This document shows positions 22,256-33,478 of a DNA stretch of 64,000 nt, one piece after another. This DNA is from Protonemura montana (taxonomy: Eukaryota; Arthropoda; Insecta; Plecoptera; Nemouridae): positions 1,706,570 to 1,770,569 of the forward strand of contig OX387602.1 in NCBI GenBank assembly GCA_947568835.1. Direction: 5' to 3'. The notes under the pieces were generated by a model. That model worked only from the letters and a program-made list of their open reading frames with translations, was not told the origin of the DNA and did no database searches. The number at the start of each line of letters is the position of its first letter. The first letter of the stretch is position 1. A program made the position numbers and the translations under genes.

Positions 22256-24557
22256 ATGTCGTTCAAAAGAGATAGCGACGACTTTTGCATGCTGCGAAAT
22301 TTACAACATCGTCGAGTAGGTGATCTTTTAAGTAATCACATTCCAGACGAAGAGGCTAAACTTCTGAGTAATGGCAGGTTTGTTTTGTTTCCAAAATGTA
22401 CATCATGTTGATTTTATGTGGCATTACAATGCTGTAAGACCCAAAACTCGAGAGATAATTGTGACATATTCCATCTGTACCTAGGGTACTAATGGTTCTT
22501 TCTATTTAATGTTTGTTACCTATTGAGCGTTAAATTTCACTCCGTTATCTGCTTCACTTTTTAAATGAGAAGGTAGACATTTGAGTAATAACATCCGTTT
22601 GGATCAACCTAGATTAACCTTTTCCTAGTCACCAAGTTTAGTAGTCAGGGTCACAGCACTGATGTTAAATTTTTGTGGAGCTAGCAAATCTCCACGGTGT
22701 TTTCTTAATGCTTATGTATTATCTTTTGAAACTTGCAGAAATGTCACGTCAAGTTTCGTTTATTTCAGTTTAACATGTCTTGTGTGTTCACGTCGACCAA
22801 TTTTCGATACAATATCTATCCTGTCGGTTCATCGCAAAGGCAAGAAGCATCTAATCGGTAACCTTCTTTTCTTATTTAAAAGCAAAATATTGTCTGGGTG
22901 TCTATTAAAAATTATTATGGTCTATTTTTGCTACCAAACATATATTTGTTTTCAAATGCATCACATTGTTACACTTACTTTTACTATGCTTTTACCACTG
23001 AGAAAAGATGAGCATTCATTTAATAGATGGTCTTATTTGTCGATAGGTGGTCTAATGTAGATGTTAGATTAATGAAATTCAAAATGTAGCCATCTAGTCA
23101 TAGTACACTTAAAACACTGAATTAATGTCTGGTGTTCTTCCCACTTAAGTAAATATGATACATTTCTTATTTATTTTATGAATGAATTAGGTAAAAACAC
23201 TATACATACAAGTTAAGTGCGCTAATAACCTTTTTATATTTAGAGCTTAGCAAGTACTTGGCTGCCAAGCGAGAATTAGAACAACGAAAAGAAAAGAGGG
23301 AACATGAAATCACGGTCAGCACGGGCTCGTTGCCAGCTAGCGAAACATCGTTGGGAACAGGGCTCCTTCTCTCAGCACGCACTTTGCAATATAGTAGCTG
23401 TGCCAAGCGTTTTAATAAAGAAAGGGCACAACTCAGACGCACCACTCTCAACGTTGGGAGGGCCAGTAGTCCGACGTCACGTGAGTCCGATATCGTTTGC
23501 ACAGTTTACATAGCTGACTGAGACCGATACTCATACATTTTTACTGGTCAGGCAGCATGTTGTAGTTGGAGTTCCAGTTTTCTTTCACTAGGGGCTTAAA
23601 ATTCTTGCTAACATTCTTAAGATTTAAGATTAAGATTTTAAGATTATTTGTCCCACTTGATTTCACTTTTATTAGATGTTCATGATTATCAAATAGTGCA
23701 TCCTTTATAAAATACAATGGTTTTCTCCCTTCGTAAGTTGTGTTTTCTTTTTCGTCTTTATCAATTCATGTATCAGTCGTTAGGTACTCTTTATTTTTTA
23801 TAACTGGTTAATTGCATTTCTAGATGGTATGTGTCGTTAGTGCCTGAATAATTATGTTGCAAATAAAAATATTTCAGATATGATAAAAATAGTAAAAACT
23901 ACACCATCTGCCTCTTCAGATGTTCACAAATATTTGAAAGAAATAAAGAAGAAAAAAGATTTAAAACAGTGTATTGAGGAACGTAGGCTGAACAACACTG
24001 TGGAAATGGCAGCTCAGCCACAGAAGCCGATGGGCAGTTCGGAAGTTGATGGAAATAAATGTAAAACAACGCCCCGGGTAATGTCAATAGCCGAGGAAGA
24101 GATGAAAAGGCAAGCGGAAACCGAGCTAAAGTACAAAATGTGAGTTTCTTTCTTAACCTTCACACAACAGAAACCAGATGTGAAGCCATTCTAGAGTTTT
24201 TGCAATATGCCCAAATGCTATTATTATGCTTTATAGTTTATGTATATTGTTCCCAATAAATACAACGACTTTATTCAAAAATCAAATCAGATGATTACCG
24301 AGCCAGCTGGTGAGATTTTTAAGGGACAATTTAAGAAACATTTAAAAATATCAAGTCACAAAAACATAAAAATTGTCTTCTGTCTTTATCCCTTTCTTCT
24401 CTTCTCCCAAAACCTTTTAGTTCTGCTTAAAACGCATGAAATGATTCAAACAAACTTATTGTTCTTACACAGGTCTGGATGGCTCAAAGACTGCAGTGGC
24501 ACTTGGAGAAAAGATCCAGAAGCTGAATTTGATTCTGAGGACGAAGAACCTCATTGA
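22256..24557 (+). CDS. SCNM1: SCNM1 homologue (minor spliceosome zinc-finger protein), complete
   Basis: Five exons, 22256-22377, 22769-22857, 23244-23480, 23878-24139 and 24473-24557, all in phase, about 264 residues (human 230). It opens MSFKRDSDDF and continues RRVGDLLSNHIPDEEAKLLSNG, nearly the vertebrate N-terminus. A U1-type zinc finger follows at about 43-70 (CLVCSRRPIFDTISILSVHR, then GKKH). The middle is long, Lys/Glu-rich and poorly conserved. The end is SGWLKDCSGTWRKDPEAEFD plus an acidic run, matching the family's conserved tail. SCNM1 acts in splicing of U12-type introns. The ATG in AAGATGTCG is chosen because it matches the family start. AATAAA signals follow at about 24626 and 24959. 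Confidence 0.92.
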
Positions 24558-25696
24558 ATCACAAAACTCCAGGAATAATCTCTGTATCCTCATCTGGATA
24601 ACATACAGATTTAAAGATCTTCTTACAATAAACTTACTACTTAGCTGTAAGCGGATGATGTAATCAGAAATGACAGTGACGAAGAATGAAATGCAGCATT
24701 AGTTTTGTTTGTTCTGAAAGTGTAAAAACCAAATACACGAGCAATGGAGGCAGAGGAAAACACTTTCCTTGTGCTTGTAATTTTGTGCCCTTGTCAACTC
24801 ACACCCAAATTAAAACGCTAGCCTGGAACTTTGTCTTGCAAGAACATCAAAATAAAATCAAGGCAGTGGTTCTAGTGAACTAGTCAATGGCTTCACTTTC
24901 TTGACATTAATTTATGGGTCTGAGAAAGCACCAAAGATTTTCAAATGTTACATTAAATCAATAAATTTGTTCTCAAATATAACCTTCATTCAACCCTCAG
25001 TGTTTGTGTCAAGATATCGATCTCTCATAACACACAAAATTACATGTCTTGTATTGTATAGTCAATCAGGACAAATATAAAAATATATTGCTTTATTTAA
25101 ATATATATATATATATATTTAGCACTCCTAAATTACTTATTGACCCCCAGGCCTGAAATCCTAACTAGCTGTCCACTGAGATTCAAATCCCCATCTCTCA
25201 ATTATAAAGATTAAAATTCCAATTCCGAAAAAAAAGATTCCAACGCAACACATGATTTAATATTGGAGGCAAGCACCACTTTCTTGTCATCTGCAATGAT
25301 TTATAGTAAGTGAGCCAAAATTTTAGCCAAGAGTCCCAAAAGAAAGCTTCCAATCCAAACCTCTGGTCATAACATTCCAGAAAATATCTGCTAAATCTTA
25401 CCAAATAAGTTAACTATCCAATCCTGAGACTAGGAAAATGTTCAACTAGACCATGGACACACGTTTAATTTTTCATTTGTGTGATCATATGTCAGGAATG
25501 ACCTCCATAAATAATACTATATATTTTCTGCAACATTCTTTGTTGTAAATTTATTTGCTTTAAAATGTAATAATTTTTAGTAAACATAATTTTCATCAAA
25601 AACAAAATGCTTCTTATATAGTCTTGGACAAATTATTCAGTTGGCAGTTTTTTATCCTCAATGTCCAACCATGAGGACTGTCCAATCAAATTCAAT
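24558..25696. other. SCNM1-NUFIP1 convergent spacer
   Basis: Contains both 3' UTRs. A (TA)n run lies at about 25100-25120. No other gene recognised. Confidence 0.4.
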
Positions 25697-28600
25697 TCAT
25701 ACTATGGTGGTAACATCAACTGGTAAAGACAGGTTCATTTCAGTTTCACACACTGTCATTTCTGGTCCACAATCGATTTTCTGAGATTTTTCCTCCGTAG
25801 TTACTGCCAAGAAGTTGTTTTCCACAATGTACCTGATACACTGCAATACAACATTTCTCTCATGCCTTATCTCACCTGCCAACAACTGAAAGAAATAATT
25901 TGCAAATCGTTAGTCTTGTTGGTATTCTTCGAAATCGGTTATTCTGGTGCAACACTAATTGAAGTCAAACCTTTTGAAGAAGAGACACATCTTGTTTCCG
26001 TTTGTAGCGATTTATGTTCTTGTCACAGTGATTCATCTTTTGTTGTTTTGACTTTTCCTCCATTTGCTTATGTCTCTGGTTAGTTCTCTTGTTCGAAGCT
26101 TTCCTTGGACATTCAACATCACCTAAGTCTTCTTTTTCATGCGCTTCTCGGCAAATAGGCACTTCAATAGGCAAATCAGCTCCTCCAATACTGGATTCAT
26201 CAATTTGATCAGCAGTTAAATTTTCAATTTTTATTGATTTTAATGAACCTGGGGAAAAACAAAGTAGATTTTCAAAAGTAGAATTGATTATTTATCTAAT
26301 TCATTGTCTAAATGTCTAATATTATTAGATTATTAATTAGAGCATGTATTCTACACTACTATACAGTATGCAGATGCTGTTATGCATATATCAGAATTTT
26401 AAGTTTTCTAAGAACTACTTAGGAGAAACAAATTTGGTTTTGGTAGTTTCTTGTTTACCTTTTTCGCTGTCGTCGCCCGAGTCGCTATTGTACATGGAAG
26501 CCAGGGTGTTGAGAGCCGCACTCAACTTTGGAACTTCTGCAGCTGATTTACTACCTGATGTTTCGAGCTGAGGTTCCCATTCAGTGTCGCTGAATGCTCT
26601 TTCCTCCTTTACCAAATTATCCTGTATCTGCTCCTCATCTGTGGAATTTGCATTTATTTTATTTCATTTTTAACATCATAATTCTAAAATAAGTTGTCTA
26701 TAAGGTTAACACACTGGGTTTGTAATAACTAATAAGGCTGTTATATATGCAAGGGTCATTTTATGTTATATCAAACAAATTAATAAATGTTTTAATTTTT
26801 GTCACTCTCCGAATGCTCTTATTTGACAGTGCCACTGCCATTTAACCGCAGAAATAAATGATGCTGACAATTCTTTAAATTTTTGGAGCCTTCATTTCAG
26901 AGAGTAATAAATGTTTGCTGGTCTTGATTCAAACAAATATATATATATATTTTTTTTTTCGATGACTTACCAATGCTATGGGAAAAAAGCATTTTTGCGT
27001 TAATAGCCACATTAGACTTGCTGCTTTTATCTCCTTTCTTTGTATCCAAGAATGTATTAGAATTTAAATTATCTTGTGGTTTAACTTGAGCAGGGTTATG
27101 ATTCACTCCTTCCCTGATTTCCCTGAAATTTTTAGACTTTTCTCGTCTTTGATTTCGTTTAAAGTTTGCCCCTCTGGGTTTGGGAAACCGGCCACTTTCA
27201 TTTCCAATCGTTTCACCTCTCTTGACTTTTTCTGCTTGTTCTTCCTGTCGCTTAGCAATGTTTTCTTTGGATGGGTATCGCCTGTGAAACATCAGCTTGG
27301 TAAATAATCGACTGGTAATAGCTAGTACGTGCATGACAGATTGGGATCAGAGGACTGAATCTTCGAACTCCTAGTCAAACTGTCATAGGTCCAAGCATAA
27401 AAGTTGTTAGTTTCAACTTTTCTTGGTGCAACATCCAAGCCAAATTAACCAAAAGTTTGATTGAATATTTTCAATTTTGTTAATAAATTTTGAGCTATTT
27501 CCTCGTCAAAACTTGTGCGACAGAAAATGAAACTCTGTTGCAATAAAAAGCTAATTTGCCTCCATAAGACTCACAGTTTTCTTTCTGCCCTCCACTTGGC
27601 AAAGTCATTCGAGTTGACCAGGTCTTTCATCTTTAGAAAGAGCCCCGTGTCGTGCTGCATTTTGATGTGCTTTTCAACAATAACAGAGTGAGCCGTGAGT
27701 TTACAGCCGTCAATTCCACACGTTCTATGTTCGGAGATGTGCTTAGCCAACTCTTCTTCATTCTTGAACCAGCGCTCACAAGTATCGCACGCATGAGAGA
27801 GAGAGTGATTAATCTGAAATATAAAATAAAAAATAGCCATCAATTAAGAAAAAGGTCAAGTGATCAAGGATCACGAAAGGATCAAGTGTCTACTAGTAAA
27901 TGTACACTTGCACACGTTAAGCATAAATCACCTTAAAATTACTGATCACAAGACGTCATAAAAAATGGCGACCCTCGTTTTCGTACGAGATTGAAACGCA
28001 AACATTTTAAACGGGTATATTTTATTCAAAATTGGATTTAGAAGAAAATAAAAAAATACGTGTTCATTATTCTTTCACAAAAAAAAAAAAATTATTATTA
28101 TTATAAAAGGATAGTTTCAAATTTAAAGAGATTTCCCTATTTTAATAATTTAAAAAAAAAACTTCAATATCAAAATAAAATAATGCAGTTTTTTTTATTA
28201 TTATGAACACTGCTACAGTCTCAAAAATTGATGCCCAAACGGAGACTCGAACCTTGATCTCCACCTATGGCGGCTGTTGCTCTAACTCATTGAGCCAATC
28301 CACCTACTTGGACACAATTTAGTGTATTTTATGAACGATCAATTTTTGAGACAGACTCTTGAGTATACCCCGCGAATGGCAAGCGTTTGCGATTTAAATA
28401 AGATTTCAAATAAATACAACGCATCCAACGTCAAATTGGAGTTATTCGAGATTGAATGGTTGTGACGTGATATAGCGTCACTAGAATCAGAGTGACTGTG
28501 AGTACTCACAGTCTCTTGGTTCTACTCCTTGGAGATCCGTTATTCTTATCAAATACGCAATTTAAATAAGATTTGGAATAAATGGAGATTTCTTCCCCAG

Positions 28601-29491
28601 TAAATTGCGCTCCCTCTATCACTACTACTTTCTTCACTACAGCATTTTTTTTTTTTAATATTTTAAAGGACTATCTATCTATATATAGAATTACCAGCAC
28701 CCAAGTGAGAACAAGATTTAAGATGCTGATTGCATCTATTTAAATACTACTACAATAATTAAGAAGTGTCGGTAGTTATTTTTTTAAATAAAACAGGACT
28801 TTACCTCTTTAGATTTTCCATGTGATTTTGATGGTTGAGGCATCTTATTTCTTCCACGACCTCTACCTGCTCCATTGCCATTTCTCGCTCCAGTTTGTCC
28901 CCTTGCACCCCGACCACCTCTGTGGTTTGGCAGGCCACTTTCTTGTTCACGTGGTTCCAAAAAATTAGGTCTATGATTCGGAGGAGTGAATTGCAATGGC
29001 TGATATCCACCCATTGGAGTCTGAGGGCCCTGGGTTTGGTTGTGATGGAGATTATTTGAAAAGCCTCTGTCACAGTACATGTTAAATCTGCCACCGTCAT
29101 AGCTTGATGTAGGAATTGATGGCTCATTTTGGAATACAGGTGATGGCAACGCTTTTGAAGACGAGTTGTCTGGATGCCATGAGCCTTGATGTGGTACATG
29201 ACCAGATCCTTGGTTTGGCACAACATTTCTGTCCATGCAATGTTCATTGTAGTATCTGGGAGGCCCACTACTACCAAAACCATGTGATGAGGTTCCAATG
29301 CTACTGTTGTGCATTGCTGGGCTTGGTATTAACCCATCTTGAGCAGCTTGGCCCCAGCCACTGGCCTGGTGTGATTGTTGATAGCCTTGGCTTTGAGTCG
29401 TCAGGGGCTGGTGATTGTTCGGGTCGTACGAAGATACATCTCTATTATAGTAGTGGTAACTACTATTGGTAAATCTATTAGATGGCCACAT
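25697..29491 (-). CDS. NUFIP1: NUFIP1 homologue (snoRNP assembly and ribophagy factor), complete
   Basis: Six exons: 29491-28805, 27813-27575, 27281-26971, 26638-26459, 26248-25971, 25885-25697, all phase-consistent, about 627 residues (human 495). Exon 1 is Gln/Asn/Gly/Ser-rich and ends in an RGG-like GRGRGRNKMPQ tract. Exon 2 has the C2H2 zinc-finger region (CDTCERWFKNEEELAKHISE, then CGIDGCKLTAHSVIVEKH). The exon 2-3 junction makes the NUFIP1 hallmark FAKWRAERKLRYPSKENI. The last exon gives GEIRHERNVVLQCIRYIVEN, the C-terminal box II/HIT-complex contact region. NUFIP1 binds FMRP RNA partners, assembles box C/D snoRNPs with the R2TP complex and acts as a ribophagy receptor. An in-frame stop lies upstream of the ATG, which supports the start. 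An acceptor-like ATATTCTAG lies 28 nt upstream. Confidence 0.93.
27945..28145 (-). repeat. Half copy of the 9353-9796 MITE, inverted
   Basis: Read on the minus strand it matches about 9353-9520: AATAGGGAAATCTC, then TTGAAACTAT, GAACACGTATTTTTT, TGTTTGCGTTTCAATCTCG and TTTTTTATGACGT. The match ends at the first TGACGTC, so the other half is missing. It lies in the first NUFIP1 intron. Confidence 0.7.
28195..28420 (-). mobile_element. tRNA-derived SINE-like element, copy B (core inverted)
   Basis: On the minus strand the core reads GGCTCAATGAGTTAGAGCAA (A box) and GGTTCGAGTC (B box), a clean internal pol III promoter pair. Flanks on the plus strand are GTCTCAAAAATTGATG and GATCAATTTTTGAGAC. 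A body with GGCAAGCGTTTGCGATTTAAA follows. These flanks run the same way as in the copy at 5305-5520, while the tRNA-like core is reversed. It lies in the first NUFIP1 intron. Confidence 0.68.
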
Positions 29492-29755
29492 GGTGGATTG
29501 TGTGTGCTCTGTTCACGCACTAGAATATATTATAACTTTTGACCAAGTCAAACAAGCCACGATTAAAATGTTCACTTACTGTTTACAAAATTTTATGATG
29601 ATATTAATGCCATCTTTAAAAATAAATCCAGCGAACGACCACGAGGCAAAAGTAAGTTTAAAGTGTACACCACTAACCTCCTCGTGCAAAATTCAGAGCC
29701 AACGAGGTTAGGTTCGATCAAGGCTTCCACAGCCTTCTATTAAGGAATCGAATAC

Positions 29756-29850
29756 CGATGTGAAGTTGGCTCCAGATGTCGGCCCCAGGCGGCCCCAGAT
29801 TTTTTTCAACCGCCACAAAAAAGTACACACAAAAAATAACCTTTGATCTC
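29756..29850 (+). repeat. Promoter-proximal repeat CCGATGTGAAGTTGG, copy 2
   Basis: Shares CCGATGTGAAGTTGGC, CAGATGTCGGCCCCAG, a GGCCCCAG block and an ACCGCCACAAAAAA stretch with 20488-20590, same orientation. Here it is about 265 bp upstream of the NUFIP1 start, on the opposite strand to that gene. Confidence 0.55.
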
Positions 29851-30831
29851 AAAATCACGAGAACAGTTCTATGTACACCAAAGTGGTACAAGTCAACAGA
29901 CTTGTCTCAACATTATCTCGCTAATGCTTGTCTCAAGAGCTAATGATCAGTAACCGTTCTCGAAATAATTTTTTTAATAGTTCCATCTTAAAGTCAATTT
30001 TTCTTGCGAACCGTTCTATGTACACTATAGGAATATCATAACAATAAACTAACAAATAGTTCACTAGAACCAACACGAAAGTTCAGCCCTATTTTGTAAA
30101 TATGTAAACAAGTAGAAACAGTTTAAATTGTAAGTCAAGGATGAATAGAACAGGAGTTATACGATTTATCAAATTTTTTTAAAACAGATATTTGGGAAGG
30201 AAGCTAAACAGGAAAAAAAATATTTGCAGTCTAGCTTTCTTTTCATCATCCACTTACTGGATTCAGCTCCCGCGTGGAAATGCCAGAAAAACAAAAAAAA
30301 ACGGGTGTAGCTGTATCTTATTGACACGGCCGAGATTTATGCGTGACTACGTTCAACTACCGCGTAGGCACGTAGGTCAACTACCGTACTGACCGTACTT
30401 CACATGTAAGAAACCTTAAAACCATAAAAGATCTTTATCTGAGACGATTCTTCTCAAATGATCTTTCATACGGTTCTGCCGCCAAACGTAAGCTGTAGGG
30501 CTTGTTACACATTTGCCATTTTGCGCAATTTAACACTGGTCTTATGGAGAGCATTAAAAACGCCAACCCCTCTAACTCCTCCAATATTTAGTTTATCGAA
30601 AATAAAAAAATTAACTCTAGAGAATTATCTGAGCTATTGAATGATTTTAAATCGCACTCTGTCCTTTGCTTCCTGTAGGCTGTAGGGCTTGTTACACATT
30701 TGCCATTTTGGAGAGCAAATCCGTACATACCTCCCTATAAAATGCGCTTTAAGACGTAGTCACGTCAAAAAACTGTAAACATAAATTTATTTTTAAATTT
30801 TGGAGCATTTTAAAGCATCTCAGACACTTAC

Positions 30832-30937
30832 CAATAGTTTGGCTTTGTGTTCAACGACAGCAGCTCACGGGCTTCTTGAACCTTGTACCCCGGAGCCCCA
30901 TTAAGAAGTGGACGCTGCTGCGAAGAGGTCCACGAGG
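30832..30937 (-). other. Orphan exon-like segment
   Basis: On the minus strand an acceptor (AACCATAG) at 30938 is followed by 106 bp of open reading frame and a strong donor ATTG|GTAAGTG at 30832. One frame reads SQQRPLLNGAPGYKVQEARE and then LLSLNTKPNYW without stop. The composition is coding-like and unlike the AT-rich surroundings. I do not recognise the protein and found no partner exon. It could be an exon of an unseen minus-strand gene or an alternative exon. Confidence 0.35.
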
Positions 30938-31527
30938 CTATGGTTTGTTAATTTAACAAAACTGGGAGGAGTACAATGGTGCATGGTGAGAACATTGTTA
31001 AAAGAATTTTAATAATGTATGAAAATAAACATTTCGCTGAAGAAAAACATATGTTATTATTGTCAATCATGTGTAAATTGACAGCCATTTAGATATGGGT
31101 AAGTGAATGTTATCTTCAGTTTGCTAATTAACTGAACATTGTTAAACTGCCTCTCAGTGCGCCAGTAATTGGCGTAACAATGGGGCCCGGCTGTCTGTGT
31201 TTTCCCGGGCCACGCAAGTCGGGTCGGGCCGAGTCATATTTACAAACACATTGTTGTTGAAACTTTCAGAAATAGTGTTCATTTATTGTTTTTAGTTTGT
31301 CAGCTTACTCACATTTTCCAAGCCCTGGGCAGCTAGGCCATGACCGGCACACTTGAGTACAGCCTATACGTAAGACGTGACGCAGCTTCGTTGACATCGA
31401 AAAACCTCAAACCACGAAACAAACTGGCTTGAGTATCAGGCGAGGAGACAGTCAAAAGCGAATGTGCTGTTTAACCGGTTGTAATCGATTGATACCGTTG
31501 AATCAATCAGTAGGTAATCCTAATTGT

Positions 31528-31600
31528 CCCGTTAGCCGAGCGGCGAGCGTCCGCAGCTATCATCTAGGGGTTGCAGGTGCAAATCCGTGATTGAGCGCTG
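31528..31600 (+). repeat. tRNA-like segment (possible SINE head or tRNA pseudogene)
   Basis: TTAGCCGAGCGGCGAGCG fits a pol III A box and GGTGCAAATCC about 40 bp later is a degenerate B box. The acceptor-stem pairing is poor. A functional tRNA is unlikely. Confidence 0.3.
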
Positions 31601-33478
31601 TTTTTGGATATCAGATTGAGTGATAAAGATGAGCATAGTTTATTTTGTTTTCTATTCCTTTATAACTCTTTTTAGAACGTCGTTTGAAACTGTGGAATTA
31701 GTACTCCTGATGAATGCGCTGATGAATTATGCGAATGAGACAGAAGGCTTTGCGGTAGGATATAGTTTGTGGTATGTTTTTTATAGGAAAGATACATAAA
31801 CGCCTGCAGTCACTTTGAACCACTTTAATTTTGCACCACTTTGGCGTGCACTCTCAACTTTCAATTAATTGGTTTGGCTAAAAATAAGAAATTTTTGCTT
31901 AGGTATTCAACTTAACAGAGTGAATATAATTTGCATGTACAAATCAAGAAATGTACGGCAATGCACTTTGTACACCCGTTCTATTAGCGAATTGAAATGA
32001 GTGCGCTAGTCACACATCTCTTTGTCGACCACCGTGGAACGTGCATGCTATCGATCCTCATAAATGTATATTTTATTTAGCATATGTATTCTTGTGATAT
32101 CTTTAAAATATCCTTCGTGGCATTGCAGTGTAACTTAGAAGTATAGAACATTGCTTAAATTGCATTTTACCTTTACACTTATTTACACCATGATTGTATC
32201 AAAATCTTAATGGAACACAACTTTAAGCAAAAAACTATAACAACTCATAAATGGTCACTAATTACCAGTAATATATTATTTACATTTACTTTACAGGACA
32301 CAGAAATACCATGATATAGCTATCTATACGTCTATGACTATGCATTTATTTAAATAAAATACAATCTGTCTGCGACACCAACAGTCTACTTTTAGGGAAA
32401 CGCATTACCAAATAAAGGAACAAGGAGCAGGAAAGGTTTAGGTGAATGTGCAGGCACATTCATATAGTGAGGCGATTTTTGAATCTGTACTCATTTAGGT
32501 AGATAAACTGCTGTATCATTTCGCACATGCGTTTGTAATTTCCGCACATATACTCGTAACTATGGACATTTCAGTCAGTGAAAATAAACTAAGAGGTTTG
32601 AGCGTTGGCCTGCCTACGGGAGCACGCAGTTCCACGCCACATCCACGCTGCAGCCGTCCACCAAAGATCATGGCGACAATCCTCGACTACCCACGTGCTC
32701 GGTTTGGTGTAATGCTTTTTTTCTGGACATTCATTCACACTACTTTATAAAAAATGGTAGTTCTGTTAAAAAAGGCAAGCCGATTGATGAAGTTTTCTTT
32801 TGGAAATTCGTACATGATATCAATTTCAATGGACGCAGACTCCGAATTCGACTCGAGCTGCACTTTTTTTTGTAAGTGAAGTCGCTCGGTACATGTCGTC
32901 CAACTTGTCATTGTGCTTGTCGTGGTAGATGTTGTTAATTTGTAAAACACGCCACTAGGTGAATAGTCTGACACTTCTAAGCACACAGCTACATGCGGTG
33001 TTCTAAGTTTATCCAATGCTCACTATAATCAACAATATTATTTTCTAATATACAGCAATAGCGCACACATTTTTGTCACGTTATGGCATAATTTATTTGA
33101 TTATCCTAATGCCGCCCATATTCCAGATCTGACAGAAACACTCGTAACGTGAGTTTTCATAAAAAATTACTTTCCAGTTCTCATTTTTGTCATCAAATCA
33201 AATTATCACAGCCCTTGTCAGATTTCAATATCAAATAACAATATATAGTTATTATAAAATTGAAAATTGATGGTGGTGTTCACTGCCAACATCACCAGTA
33301 ATTGAATAGTGAGTGAAGTATATCACTATTTCTAAAATAAATACATTTTAATTCAGGTAAATCTTCCAATTCACCTCCCTCAACGACCACAAACAGGTGT
33401 TCGTGGTCTACGTAAGCTAATAGGTTACCTCAATTATCTAAACCTTGTCCGGACGTGGCAAGAAAATACCCGATATGC

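Larger units (their letters stand above)
29492..33478. other. NUFIP1-PDE1 intergenic region
   Basis: About 4 kb upstream of NUFIP1 and downstream of PDE1. It holds the second promoter-proximal repeat (29756-29850), one orphan exon-like segment (30937-30832, minus) and a tRNA-like segment (31528-31600). TGTAGGGCTTGTTACACA occurs twice, at about 30494 and 30682. No complete gene recognised. Confidence 0.4.
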
